Source: Bacteroidales bacterium UBA5197
Lineage (GTDB): Bacteria > Bacteroidota > Bacteroidia > Bacteroidales > Lentimicrobiaceae
Reading direction: 5' to 3'
Assembly: GCA_002412885.1 (NCBI GenBank)
Contig: DHVX01000062.1
Span: forward strand, 283,433 to 347,432
Length of the DNA: 64,000 bases
Shown here: one piece after another, positions 1 through 8,899 of the stretch
How the letters are laid out: each line of letters begins with the position of its first letter
How positions within the stretch are numbered: the stretch's first letter is position 1
Position numbers and translations under genes: made by a program
Notes under the pieces: model-generated
What the model saw: only the letters and a program-made list of their open reading frames with translations
Told to the model about the DNA's origin: nothing
Database searches by the model: none

Positions 1-2148
1 GATATAATAAGCTCTTTACCCGATGACGACCCTGCTGCCCGGTTATACAAGGAGATAGGCACACAGTTTGGCGGAAACGATATGGGAATGATTGTTCTGG
101 AAACCGATGATGTTTTTAAAGCAGAAGTCATTCAGCACATAAAGCAAATTACCGATAGCCTAAAATATACCAATGGTGTTTCAACCGTTACAAGCTTAAC
201 CAATATTCTCGATATCAAAAGCTCTGAATGGGGTATTGAAATCGGCAAGCTGGTTGACGAGTATGATTTGCCCGTTGAGCAAACGCAGTTAGACAGCCTG
301 AAAAACTATGTTTTCTCCAAAGAGATGTACAAAGGAGCTGTTGTGTCTGAAGATGGGACGGCAACCGCAATAATGTTTACACTTCTCCCTGAGGGAGATA
401 AACAGGCTGTTGCAAAAGAAATTAAGGATAAAATTAAAGCGTTGGATTTGCCTGAAACAATTTACTTTGGCGGTCTGCCCATGATGATGAACGACATTAA
501 CGACTTGATTATTTCAGATATGGTTTGGCTTATTCCCATCGTTTTTCTCGTTATAGCCATTATTTTATTGTTGAGTTTCAAATCTTTTAGAGGGGTATTG
601 TTGCCGTTGCTCACAGCAGGTTTGGCCGTTATTTGGACAATGGGTTTAATGGCAGTAATCGGGTATGAGCTAACAATTATTTCAAATATAATTCCGGTTG
701 TGCTACTTGCTGTAGGAAGTGCTTATACAATTCATGTTATCAACAGTATTAACCACAATAAACTTGCAGACAGAAAACAGGCATTACTTCAAGCACTTAG
801 ATATATCCTGGTTCCTGTAATACTGGCAGCAGTAACCACGGCCATTGGGTTTGTATCATTTGTTTTTGGGGCATACCTCACCATGATTAAAGACTTCGGG
901 ATATTTACTGCGGTCGGTACACTGATTGCTTTAATACTATCCCTGTTCTTTGTTCCCGCACTTATTTCAGGTTTATCAATGTATGGGAAAAAAGCTGTTA
1001 TCGAAAACGGAGAAAAGCAAACCATATTAACCCACAAAATTCTGTTGCCCTTAGTGAAATTTCTGTTTAAACATCCCAAATATACACTAACAGGCTGGGG
1101 AGTTCTGCTCATGCTATGCATTGGTGGCATATTTCTGATGGAAACCAGTGTAAACATGGCCGACTATTTTAAGAAAGATAATCCAACAAGGGTTGCAGAG
1201 AATGTTATGCAGAAAAAATTTGGCGGCTCGTTACCGGTATTTGTTGTTTTTGAAGGTGATATGCAAAGTCCCGAGGTGCTGAAGATGATGATTAGTACCG
1301 AACATTTCATGAAGGAAGACCCGAATATTGAAATTACACAGTCGGTAGCAGACCTGATTGAACAAATGAACGATGCCATGGGCGAAGGTGAAGAAATACC
1401 TGACGACAAGGCAAAAATTGAACAATTATGGTTTCTGCTCGATGGGCAGGAGGTTATGCCCCAACTCGTAAATGATGACCTAAGCAAAGGAATTATCCAA
1501 TCAAAATTTGCATCGGTTGACAGTAAAAAACTTGAGGTGTTTACTGCAAAAATGACCCGGTTCATAAAGGATAACCCGAACGAACATTGTAAAATTGAAT
1601 TGACCGGGATGCCTTCTGTGTATGTTAAGCTCAACAGCAGTTTGATAAATAGCCAGTATAGCAGTTTGTTGATAGCCATTTTTATGGTTGTATTAATTGT
1701 AGGCTTGATATTGCGCTCCGCTTCAAAAGGGATTTTTGCCGCCATACCTGTTGTTGCCACTATTATTGTATTATTCGGGTTCATGGGTATCACAGGTATC
1801 CCCCTCGATATTGCAACTGTACTTGTGGCCAGCATTGCCTTGGGTATAGGCATCGATTATTCCATCCATGTAATTACCGGTTTCAATAAGCATTTGATAA
1901 GCCACGGGGATACTGAAAAAGCCATAGAAGAAACCATATTGCTAAGTGGGAAGGCTGTAATTATCAATGTCATATCGGTATCAGCCGGATTTTTAGTCCT
2001 TCTGTTTTCGCAAATCGTGCCCTTGCAAAACTTTGGGTTACTTGTTGCCATAAGCATGTTTGGTTCCGGGTTTGGGGCTTTAACGCTATTACCGGTTATT
2101 TTAATCCTTGTGAACAGGAAACGTAAAATAATAGCAAATAATCATTAA
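1..2148 (+). CDS. MmpL-like RND superfamily exporter (5' end outside window)
   Basis: The frame is open from base 1, so the gene starts upstream; an internal ATG at 82 is not the real start. Inner-membrane RND protein of the MMPL/HAE3 type, a proton-driven exporter of lipids or hydrophobic compounds. Two halves are visible, each a periplasmic loop followed by a bundle of membrane helices. Each half has the family's motif in a helix: AVGSAYTIHVI in the first, GIGIDYSIHVI in the second, the latter containing the Asp expected for proton relay. It heads a same-strand run of lipid-type genes and lies 18 bases before a LolA-like gene, which points to lipid export rather than drug efflux. The substrate is an inference; the family call is firm. 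Confidence 0.9.
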   Translation, partial: DIISSLPDDDPAARLYKEIGTQFGGNDMGMIVLETDDVFKAEVIQHIKQITDSLKYTNGVSTVTSLTNILDIKSSEWGIEIGKLVDEYDLPVEQTQLDSLKNYVFSKEMYKGAVVSEDGTATAIMFTLLPEGDKQAVAKEIKDKIKALDLPETIYFGGLPMMMNDINDLIISDMVWLIPIVFLVIAIILLLSFKSFRGVLLPLLTAGLAVIWTMGLMAVIGYELTIISNIIPVVLLAVGSAYTIHVINSINHNKLADRKQALLQALRYILVPVILAAVTTAIGFVSFVFGAYLTMIKDFGIFTAVGTLIALILSLFFVPALISGLSMYGKKAVIENGEKQTILTHKILLPLVKFLFKHPKYTLTGWGVLLMLCIGGIFLMETSVNMADYFKKDNPTRVAENVMQKKFGGSLPVFVVFEGDMQSPEVLKMMISTEHFMKEDPNIEITQSVADLIEQMNDAMGEGEEIPDDKAKIEQLWFLLDGQEVMPQLVNDDLSKGIIQSKFASVDSKKLEVFTAKMTRFIKDNPNEHCKIELTGMPSVYVKLNSSLINSQYSSLLIAIFMVVLIVGLILRSASKGIFAAIPVVATIIVLFGFMGITGIPLDIATVLVASIALGIGIDYSIHVITGFNKHLISHGDTEKAIEETILLSGKAVIINVISVSAGFLVLLFSQIVPLQNFGLLVAISMFGSGFGALTLLPVILILVNRKRKIIANNH

Positions 2149-2166
2149 CAATTAAAAATAAAAAGT

Positions 2167-2901
2167 ATGAAATCAAGAATTCAAACAGCGGTAATGACCG
2201 CTATTATCGTAGCAGGAGGTATTTTTTCTGCCAATGCGCAAGACGCAAGTACAATCCTTAAAAAAATGGACGATGTGATGTACTCACCCAAAGACATGAC
2301 AGGGAAAAATAAAATTATTCTGATTGACAAAAATGGGAAAGAGGAAATCCGAGAAGCCACTGTACAACAGAAAGGTAACGACAAGCGTATATTTCGTTTT
2401 ACTTCCCCTGCCTCACAAGCCGGAATCTCCGTTTTATCATTGCCCGATGATGTGATGTATTTGTATTTACCTGCCTTTGGAAAAGAAAGGAGAATTGCAA
2501 CCAGCGCAAAAAATCAAAATTTTGCAGGTACCGACTTTTCTTATGATGACATGGAGTCTGTATTATACTCAGCGAAGTACACACCAAAATTACTGAAAAC
2601 CGAAGAGGATGCTTTTGTACTTGAACTTACCCCGCTGAACCGTTCCGATTATTCTAAAGTAATTGTACGCGTCAACAAGGCAAATTTCTACCCTGAACTT
2701 ATGGAGTATTACGATAAGGCAAACAGTAAGGTTAAAGACGCCAAATACACTTTCGAAAAAGTTGGCAATTACTGGAATGCCTCTGAGATTGAAATGACCG
2801 ACCTAAAGAAAAACCACAAAACCAAAATGCAAATGTCGGATGTAAAATTTGACACAGGGTTGACCGATGATGATTTTACTGTAAGGAAGTTGAAAAAATA
2901 A
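2167..2901 (+). CDS. LolA-like periplasmic outer-membrane lipoprotein-sorting protein
   Basis: 244 residues with an N-terminal signal peptide ending near ANA-QD at about residue 24. The rest is predicted as a beta-rich LolA/LolB-like fold (outer membrane lipoprotein-sorting protein, LolA_like group); the stretch around residues 70-110 (FRFTSPASQAGISVL, LYLPAFGKERRI) is typical of that group. Proteins of this fold carry acyl chains across the periplasm in a hydrophobic cavity. It follows the MmpL-like exporter by 18 bases and precedes a ketosynthase by 11 bases, so it probably takes lipid from the exporter towards the outer membrane. It is not the housekeeping LolA, which is normally encoded alone; the distinction is inferred from context. 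Confidence 0.82.
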   Translation: MKSRIQTAVMTAIIVAGGIFSANAQDASTILKKMDDVMYSPKDMTGKNKIILIDKNGKEEIREATVQQKGNDKRIFRFTSPASQAGISVLSLPDDVMYLYLPAFGKERRIATSAKNQNFAGTDFSYDDMESVLYSAKYTPKLLKTEEDAFVLELTPLNRSDYSKVIVRVNKANFYPELMEYYDKANSKVKDAKYTFEKVGNYWNASEIEMTDLKKNHKTKMQMSDVKFDTGLTDDDFTVRKLKK

Positions 2902-2912
2902 TTTTGTCTGTT

Positions 2913-3860
2913 ATGATAATCAATTTTGTTTCTTCATATACGCCTGATGCCATAGTCTCTAATCTGTTTTTTACAGAAAACTATGGTGTTTTGGAACAAG
3001 ATATTTTTTCAAAAAGCGGTATCCGGGAGAGAAGACGTACAAGCCTAAGAGAAAATACTAATTCAATGGGCATTGAAGCTGTTAAAAAAGTATTTTTTGA
3101 TTCGCCAATAACCTTAGATGAAATAGACTTAATAATTGGTGCAACCTACACACCTTACGACACAGTAGGTACTTTGGCTCATGCAGTACAAAATCAATTC
3201 AATATTGCTAATGCTAAATGTTTTACTGTTGATTCTGCATGTTCTTCATTTGTAAATGCTCTTGAAATGGTTGATTGTTATTTTGCAAATAATAAAGCAA
3301 GCAAAGCATTAATTATTGTTTCAGAAAATAACAGTGTATTTAATGACTATTCCGATGAAAAATCGGGTTTTTTGTGGGGCGATGGTGCAGCAGCAGTGGT
3401 TTTATCCAATGAAAGACATTCTGATGAAGACATGGAAGTGATTGATATAAATACCACCGGATTAGGCAACATTGGCAAAAGTATAGAAGGCGTTTATCTA
3501 AGACCTGGTAATGGAGGTCTAAAAATGCCTTTCGGTAAAGATGTTTTTCAATTTGCCTGCACTTACATGATACAGGAAACAGAACAAATATTACGCAAAA
3601 ACGATATTTCTGTCAATCAGTTGAATTATTTCATTCCTCATCAGGCAAATGCCAGAATTACAGATTTCGTTGCAAAAAAATTAAAATTAGACTCCGCACA
3701 AATTCTTACAAATATTGAACAATTCGGCAATACAGGTTCGGCAAGTACACCAATCGTGCTATCCCAAAATATGAGAAATTTTAAAACAAACGATTTGATT
3801 GTAATTTCTGTTTTTGGAGGTGGGTATTCAAGTGGGGCTGTTTTACTTAAAAAATTATGA
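2913..3860 (+). CDS. FabH-like 3-oxoacyl-ACP synthase III
   Basis: 315 residues from the ATG at 2913; an in-frame TTG lies three codons upstream, but the ATG gives the usual start of the family. Ketoacyl synthase III enzymes condense an acyl-CoA (or acyl-ACP) with malonyl-ACP. The catalytic triad is complete: Cys110 in DSACSSF, His243 in IPHQANAR and Asn273 in FGNTGSAS, almost the positions of E. coli FabH. It sits second among lipid-synthesis genes behind an exporter, so it is probably a specialised KAS III that builds or extends the chain of the exported product, rather than the housekeeping fabH. The next gene begins 7 bases after its stop. Confidence 0.9.
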   Translation: MIINFVSSYTPDAIVSNLFFTENYGVLEQDIFSKSGIRERRRTSLRENTNSMGIEAVKKVFFDSPITLDEIDLIIGATYTPYDTVGTLAHAVQNQFNIANAKCFTVDSACSSFVNALEMVDCYFANNKASKALIIVSENNSVFNDYSDEKSGFLWGDGAAAVVLSNERHSDEDMEVIDINTTGLGNIGKSIEGVYLRPGNGGLKMPFGKDVFQFACTYMIQETEQILRKNDISVNQLNYFIPHQANARITDFVAKKLKLDSAQILTNIEQFGNTGSASTPIVLSQNMRNFKTNDLIVISVFGGGYSSGAVLLKKL

Positions 3861-3867
3861 TAATCCT

Positions 3868-4668
3868 ATGAAAGAAAAACTAAAAAATATCTTTTTCAAG
3901 TTTTGGTACTGGTATGTAAGTGTCGTTGATAAAAACGCTGAGGTTATTTTCATGAATTATGGTTACTCAAAAGATAACCAGAAGATTGAACTTGACGAAA
4001 AAGATGAAAAGAATAGGTATTCAATACAACTTTACCATTTGGTTGCAACAGGTGTAGAAATTAAAGGGAAAGATATTTTAGAGGTTGGCTGTGGCCGTGG
4101 TGGAGGCTTGTCGTACATAAACAGAACATTCGCACCCAATTCAGCAATCGGTATTGATTTGAATAAGAAAGCAATTAAGTTTTGTAATAAAAAATACTCA
4201 TCTGAAAAAATTAAGTTTTTTCAAGCAGATGCACAAAAATTAAACTTTGAGGACAATGCTTTTGATGTGGTAATTAACATAGAATCGTCGCACCGTTACT
4301 CAAGAGTAGATTTATTCCTAAGTGAAGTATATCGCATTTTAAAACCTGGGGGTGTTTTACTCTTTGCAGATTTTGGGAATCAGTATGATTTAAGAAAGTT
4401 AAATAGGCAATTTAAAAACAGGAATTTTAAACGTTTAAAAAATGAAATAATTACGGAAAATGCTGTAGAAGCGTTAAAATTATCAACACCAAATAGGGAA
4501 GAATTAGTGAGAAAACTGCTGCCAAAATTTTTTCAGAATTTAGGTGGAAATTTTGCTGCTATAGAAGGAACAACAACATTCAATAAATTTTTGACAAGAG
4601 AATTTGAATATGTGTTTTATGTCCTGTCGAAATATTTTTTCATCAACCTGACTCAAAAACGATATTAA
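3868..4668 (+). CDS. class I SAM-dependent methyltransferase, phthiotriol-methyltransferase-like
   Basis: 266 residues from the ATG at 3868; a longer frame starting inside the previous gene is less likely because this ATG follows the FabH-like stop by 7 bases. The Rossmann methyltransferase motifs are clear: motif I LEVGCGRGGG, an acidic ribose-binding turn IGIDLN, the adenine-contacting DAQ, and a post-II stretch of the Methyltransf_11 type followed by LKPGG. The combination CGRGGG with NIESSHRYS resembles the methyltransferases annotated as phthiotriol/phenolphthiotriol dimycocerosate O-methyltransferases, which methylate a hydroxyl on a long lipid. That resemblance is from memory of the family. 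In this operon an O- or C-methylated lipid is a reasonable inference. Confidence 0.85.
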   Translation: MKEKLKNIFFKFWYWYVSVVDKNAEVIFMNYGYSKDNQKIELDEKDEKNRYSIQLYHLVATGVEIKGKDILEVGCGRGGGLSYINRTFAPNSAIGIDLNKKAIKFCNKKYSSEKIKFFQADAQKLNFEDNAFDVVINIESSHRYSRVDLFLSEVYRILKPGGVLLFADFGNQYDLRKLNRQFKNRNFKRLKNEIITENAVEALKLSTPNREELVRKLLPKFFQNLGGNFAAIEGTTTFNKFLTREFEYVFYVLSKYFFINLTQKRY

Positions 4669-4686
4669 ACTAATTCACGAAATATA

Positions 4687-5808
4687 ATGGGCTTGATTAT
4701 CAAAGAAATATCAACAAAAAAAGAGTTAAAGGAATTTATCAAATTTCCGGATAGGCTTTATTCCGGCAATCAATTTTATGTTCCTGCTATTCATAAAAAA
4801 GAGCTCCAAACGCTATCCTTTGATAAAAACCCTGCTTTTGAATTTTGCAGAGCAAAATATTGGTTAGTATATGAAGATGGGGAAATTGTTGGAAGAATTG
4901 CCGGAATTATTAACGACAAATACAATGAAAAGCACAACGTTAAATATGCAAGGTTTGGATGGTTGGACTTTGCAGATGATAAAAAGGTATTAATATTATT
5001 GTTTCAAGCAGTTAGAAGGTGGGTGTTAAGCCAAAAGATGGAATACATACACGGACCGCTTGGATTTTCCTCATTTGATTCTTCGGGTACTCTTATAGAA
5101 GGTTTTGATGAAATACCCACTTCATTTGCTCACTACAATTTCCCGTATTACCCCAAATTAATTGAAGAATTGGGATATAAAAAGGACATAGATTGGGTTG
5201 AATATAATGTTAAAGTACCTAAAACGGTACCGGAAAAATTTTTGACAGGCTCTGAATTAGTAAAACAGAGATACAATCTGCATAGTGCTATACTCAAAAA
5301 GAAAAAAGACATATTAAAATATACCGATGACATATTCAGACTTCTAAATGCTGAATATAAAAACCTTTATTTATTCACGGAGTTATCAAAAAAGCAAATT
5401 GAAGCACTTAAAAAACAATTTGCCTCAATTCTCATGCCCGAGTATGTATCAATTATTTTGAATACTACAAATGAAGTGGTTGCATTCGGAATTACCATAC
5501 CATCTCTTTCAAAAGCGCAGCAAAAGGCAAAAGGCAGGTTATTCCCATTTGGGTTTCTGCAAATAAAGCGGGCATTACAAACAAATGACACTGTTGATTT
5601 ACTACTCATTGCTGTAAGAAAGGACTATCAGAATAAAGGTGTTAATGGAATTATTTTTAGTGAAATCATTTCAGAGTTCATTAAAAATGGAATTACAAAT
5701 ATTGAGACCACCCGGAACCTTGAGAATAACCTGAATATTAATAATTTGTGGCATAAATTTGAATATAGGCAGAACAAAAGAAGCAGATGTTATATAAAAC
5801 AATTGTAG
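4687..5808 (+). CDS. large GNAT-type N-acyltransferase (YghO-like)
   Basis: 373 residues. A GNAT-like protein much longer than a simple acetyltransferase (about 150 residues). The N-terminal region has KFPDRLYSGNQFYVP and the loop HGPLGFSSFDSSG, both typical of a Bacteroidota/Proteobacteria family annotated only as N-acetyltransferase and related to E. coli YghO. The C-terminal half holds the acyl-CoA binding part (LLLIAVRKDYQNKGVNGIIF). From memory, a bacterial ceramide synthase that N-acylates a sphingoid base belongs to a large GNAT-like family of this sort, so N-acylation of a lipid amine is a fair hypothesis. It lies immediately before an SDR gene (2 bases), matching an acylation/reduction pair. 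Confidence 0.72.
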   Translation: MGLIIKEISTKKELKEFIKFPDRLYSGNQFYVPAIHKKELQTLSFDKNPAFEFCRAKYWLVYEDGEIVGRIAGIINDKYNEKHNVKYARFGWLDFADDKKVLILLFQAVRRWVLSQKMEYIHGPLGFSSFDSSGTLIEGFDEIPTSFAHYNFPYYPKLIEELGYKKDIDWVEYNVKVPKTVPEKFLTGSELVKQRYNLHSAILKKKKDILKYTDDIFRLLNAEYKNLYLFTELSKKQIEALKKQFASILMPEYVSIILNTTNEVVAFGITIPSLSKAQQKAKGRLFPFGFLQIKRALQTNDTVDLLLIAVRKDYQNKGVNGIIFSEIISEFIKNGITNIETTRNLENNLNINNLWHKFEYRQNKRSRCYIKQL

Positions 5809-5810
5809 CA

Positions 5811-6635
5811 ATGAACAAAAAATTGAAAAAATTCGACAATAAGGTTGTAATAATAACCGGAGCTTCTTCGGGCATTGGAAAAGCATGTGCTTTTGAATTT
5901 GCTAATAACGGAGCATCGGTTGTTCTTGCTGCCCGAAAAGAAAATGAATTAGAAAAAGTTGAAGCAGAAATCAAGAAACGTGGAGGAGAAGCATACGCAG
6001 TAAAAACAGATGTTAAGAATATTGAAGACTGTAAAAATTTAGTTGATAAGACCATTGAAAAATATGGGAAAATAGATGTACTTATCAACAATGCGGGTAT
6101 TTCGATGAGAGCAAATTTCGAAGATTTAGACTTGAGTGTTATTAAAGAATTAATGTATACCAATTTTTACGGAGCTGTTTACTGCACAAAGTATGCTTTA
6201 CCCTATTTGCTAAAACAAAAAGGAACCATAATCGCTATTTCATCCATTTCGGGGCTAACACCCTTACCCGGGAGAACCGGCTACTGCGCATCAAAATATG
6301 CAATGGATGGTTTTTTTAACACTTTACGACTCGAAAACATCAAGAAAGGGCTGAATGTTTTGATTGTTCATCCGGGTTTTACATCATCAAACATAAGGAA
6401 AGCCGCTTTAAACAAATTCGGATTACCACAAATCGAAACTCCAAGAGATGAAGGTAAAATGATGTCTTCCAAAGAAGTCGCTAGGATTATAATGAAAGCA
6501 GCTTTAAACCGAAAACGCGATTTGATTCTGACTCAACAGGGTAAACTTACCGTTTGGCTACATAAAATTTTCCCAAGTATGACCGATAGAATAATTCTAC
6601 ATGAAATGGCTAAAGAATTGGATTCTCCATTTTAA
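5811..6635 (+). CDS. short-chain dehydrogenase/reductase
   Basis: 274 residues from the ATG at 5811, chosen over an in-frame ATG at 5787 that overlaps the previous gene. Classical SDR: cofactor loop TGASSGIGKA at about residue 16, NNAG, catalytic Ser in ISSISG, and YCASK carrying the catalytic Tyr and Lys. An Arg about 15 residues after the glycine loop (AARKE) suggests NADP(H). Many SDRs of this length reduce a 3-keto group on long lipid chains (3-ketosphinganine or 3-ketoacyl substrates). Placed between a GNAT-type acyltransferase and PlsC-type acyltransferases, a lipid ketoreductase is the natural reading, but the substrate is not visible in the sequence. Confidence 0.88.
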   Translation: MNKKLKKFDNKVVIITGASSGIGKACAFEFANNGASVVLAARKENELEKVEAEIKKRGGEAYAVKTDVKNIEDCKNLVDKTIEKYGKIDVLINNAGISMRANFEDLDLSVIKELMYTNFYGAVYCTKYALPYLLKQKGTIIAISSISGLTPLPGRTGYCASKYAMDGFFNTLRLENIKKGLNVLIVHPGFTSSNIRKAALNKFGLPQIETPRDEGKMMSSKEVARIIMKAALNRKRDLILTQQGKLTVWLHKIFPSMTDRIILHEMAKELDSPF

Positions 6636-6660
6636 AACATTTAAAAAGAAACGCTGTGAT

Positions 6661-7209
6661 ATGAAAACAATTTCAAGATATATTTTAGTTAATCTGTTGG
6701 GTTGGAGAATAGCGGGCAAATTTCCAGAAATTAAAAAGTCTGTTATAATATTTGCACCACACACAAGCTACTGGGATGGCTTTTATGGAAAACTTTATCT
6801 AATGCAATTAGGCATAAATTACAAATTTCTTTCAAAAAAAGAATTTTTCAAATTTCCAGTGAAATACTTTTTCATAATTTTTGGTTCAATTCCCGTAGAT
6901 AATACAAAAGAATATATTGATTATGTAGCCGGATTATTTAACAATAGCAAAGAGCTACATATAGTGTTATCCCCAGAGGGGCAATTGGCAAAAACTACAC
7001 GTTGGAAAAAAGGGTATTACTATATGGCAAATAGAGCAAATGTTTCAATTATTGTTGGATACATTGATTATAAAAAGAAAGAAATCGGGATTAAAAAAGT
7101 GATTTACAATCCAACAGATATTAGTATAGTTAGAAAAGAGATTGCTGAATTATATTCTGCTGTTACCGCAAAATATCCTGAAAATTTTTCACTTGAACTA
7201 AAAGTATAG
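6661..7209 (+). CDS. PlsC-type acyltransferase, short form
   Basis: 182 residues from the ATG at 6661; a longer frame starts inside the SDR gene, but the ATG at 6661 gives the start MKTISRYILVNLLGW usual for this Bacteroidota family. The acyltransferase motif HX4D is HTSYWD and the second block is LSPEGQL, followed by RWKKGYYYMA. These are the catalytic and phosphate-binding blocks of lysophosphatidic-acid-type O-acyltransferases. The protein is compact, lacks the usual N-terminal membrane helices and is probably peripheral at the inner membrane. It is the first of two such enzymes in the operon; the housekeeping plsC is likely elsewhere. Confidence 0.85.
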   Translation: MKTISRYILVNLLGWRIAGKFPEIKKSVIIFAPHTSYWDGFYGKLYLMQLGINYKFLSKKEFFKFPVKYFFIIFGSIPVDNTKEYIDYVAGLFNNSKELHIVLSPEGQLAKTTRWKKGYYYMANRANVSIIVGYIDYKKKEIGIKKVIYNPTDISIVRKEIAELYSAVTAKYPENFSLELKV

Positions 7210-7212
7210 AAC

Positions 7213-8070
7213 ATGAAACAGAATGTGGCATTGGTACTATCAAGCGGTGGCTCAAGGGGGCTTGCGCACATCGGCGTTATCAACGAATTGGTGAAACAAG
7301 GCTTTCAAATAACATCCGTTTCAGGCTCTTCTATCGGGTCGGTTATTGGAGGGCTTTACGCCATGGGTAAATTACATGAATATACCGAGTGGGTAAGTAC
7401 CTTCAACAAAATGGATATTTGGGGTTTTATGGATTTTACACTTACAACAAATGGTTTATTGAAAGGGGAACGGATTTTTGATAAAATGAAATCTTTTATC
7501 CCCGATATGAACATTGAAGATATGCCTATCCCCTTTGCTGCCGTTGCCACTGATATACTCAACGAAAAAGAAGTAGTTTTTACCAAAGGAAGTTTTTATG
7601 AGGCTGCCCGCGCATCCGTTGCAATTCCGGCAGTTTTTACGCCTGTAAAATACACTGATACCATTCTTGTTGATGGTGGCGTTCTGAATCCAATTCCTAT
7701 CGAACATGTACTCCGAAAAAATGGTGACATACTAATTGTAGTGAATCTATATGGTGAAAAAAAGGTTGATATTCCAAAAGAAAAAAATACTGATAATGGA
7801 TATTTAAACAGGTTGATAAACCCCTTATTAACCTTAATTTCAACGGGAGACAAGAGCAGCAAAGGATATTACTCCCTTTTAAGCAGTACTACATCGGCAA
7901 TGATACATAAGATTGCAAAAATGAGCATCGAGAAACATAAGCCCGATATGATAATTAATATACCATACGATTCGGCAAATACATTTGATTTCTTCAAGGC
8001 AAAAGAATTGATAGAGTTAGGAGAAAGTGCAGCAAAAGAGGCAATCATAAATTATTCGGAAAACCGATAA
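7213..8070 (+). CDS. patatin-like phospholipase (RssA-like)
   Basis: 285 residues, starting 3 bases after the previous stop. Patatin fold: oxyanion loop SSGGSRGLAHIGV near the N-terminus, nucleophile elbow SGSSIGS with Ser of GxSxG, and the catalytic Asp in VDGGVLNPIP. There is no signal peptide and no C-terminal barrel, so it is a cytoplasmic or membrane-associated acyl hydrolase of the RssA/YchK group rather than a secreted one. Within this operon it could deacylate a lipid precursor or remodel acyl chains before export. Confidence 0.88.
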   Translation: MKQNVALVLSSGGSRGLAHIGVINELVKQGFQITSVSGSSIGSVIGGLYAMGKLHEYTEWVSTFNKMDIWGFMDFTLTTNGLLKGERIFDKMKSFIPDMNIEDMPIPFAAVATDILNEKEVVFTKGSFYEAARASVAIPAVFTPVKYTDTILVDGGVLNPIPIEHVLRKNGDILIVVNLYGEKKVDIPKEKNTDNGYLNRLINPLLTLISTGDKSSKGYYSLLSSTTSAMIHKIAKMSIEKHKPDMIINIPYDSANTFDFFKAKELIELGESAAKEAIINYSENR

Positions 8071-8074
8071 GGAA

Positions 8075-8899
8075 ATGAATGCAACAAAAGAAAATATCAA
8101 TATTCACAGGCTTATAAAAGCAAGCGATTCAAAGCTGCTGAAACGCTTGCCCAACTTTATAATTTATCTGATTAAACTAATTATCAGGCAAAATGAGATA
8201 AATCGAATTCTATCTGCTTATGCTGATTACGATGGTGTTGAATTTCTGTCAAAAATAAAAGATGAGCTAAACATTAAGTTTGAAATTGATGGAATGGAGA
8301 ATTTGCCCGAAAATGGGAAATGCTTTTTTGTGGCAAACCATCCCTTTGGATTTGTTGACGGCCTGGTACTAACAAAATCGGTTGGCAGCAAGTATGGCGA
8401 TTTCAGGGCTATAGGTAACGAAGTGTTTATGCTAATACCACATCTAAAGTCAAAAATCGCTGCGGTAAATGTTTTTGGGACTAATTCAAGGGAATATATT
8501 ATTGAATTAGAAAAAGTGTTTGCATCCAATCTGCCCATCACTCACTTTCCTGCCGGCCTGGTTTCAAGAATAAAAGAAAGAAAAATTGAGGACAGGGATT
8601 GGCAGAAGGCATTTATTACTAAGGCAATTGAACATCAACGAAATGTGGTTCCAATTTTTTTCTACGGACGTAATTCCAATTTATTCTATTTTATCTATAT
8701 CATAAGAAAATTACTGGGGATAAAGGCTACGATTGAGTTGGTTCTTTTACCTCATGAAATTTTTACCAAGAGAAACAAAACAATAAAGGTGAAAATTGGA
8801 AAACCAATCATTTACCAAACATTTGACAAGTCTAAAACTCATTTTGAATGGGCTCAGCTTGTAAAGGAACAGGTTTATAATTTAAAATCATCACAATGA
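8075..8899 (+). CDS. PlsC-type (hemolysin-like) acyltransferase
   Basis: 274 residues, 4 bases after the patatin. It has the block NHPFGFVDG, which matches the NHPxGxxDG form of the acyltransferase motif found in Bacteroidota proteins often annotated as putative hemolysin, and the second block HFPAGLVSRIK, also typical of that group. Related enzymes O-acylate lyso-ornithine, lyso-glycine or other lyso-aminolipids as well as glycerolipids. The last four bases overlap the start of the next gene (ATGA), so translation is probably coupled. Together with the short PlsC-type enzyme the operon has two O-acylation steps. Confidence 0.85.
   Translation: MNATKENINIHRLIKASDSKLLKRLPNFIIYLIKLIIRQNEINRILSAYADYDGVEFLSKIKDELNIKFEIDGMENLPENGKCFFVANHPFGFVDGLVLTKSVGSKYGDFRAIGNEVFMLIPHLKSKIAAVNVFGTNSREYIIELEKVFASNLPITHFPAGLVSRIKERKIEDRDWQKAFITKAIEHQRNVVPIFFYGRNSNLFYFIYIIRKLLGIKATIELVLLPHEIFTKRNKTIKVKIGKPIIYQTFDKSKTHFEWAQLVKEQVYNLKSSQ

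Noticed and set aside
789..2057. Several long - strand frames opposite the MmpL-like gene
   Set aside because: They are shadows of a strongly coding + strand gene, with no recognisable family and overlapping one another.
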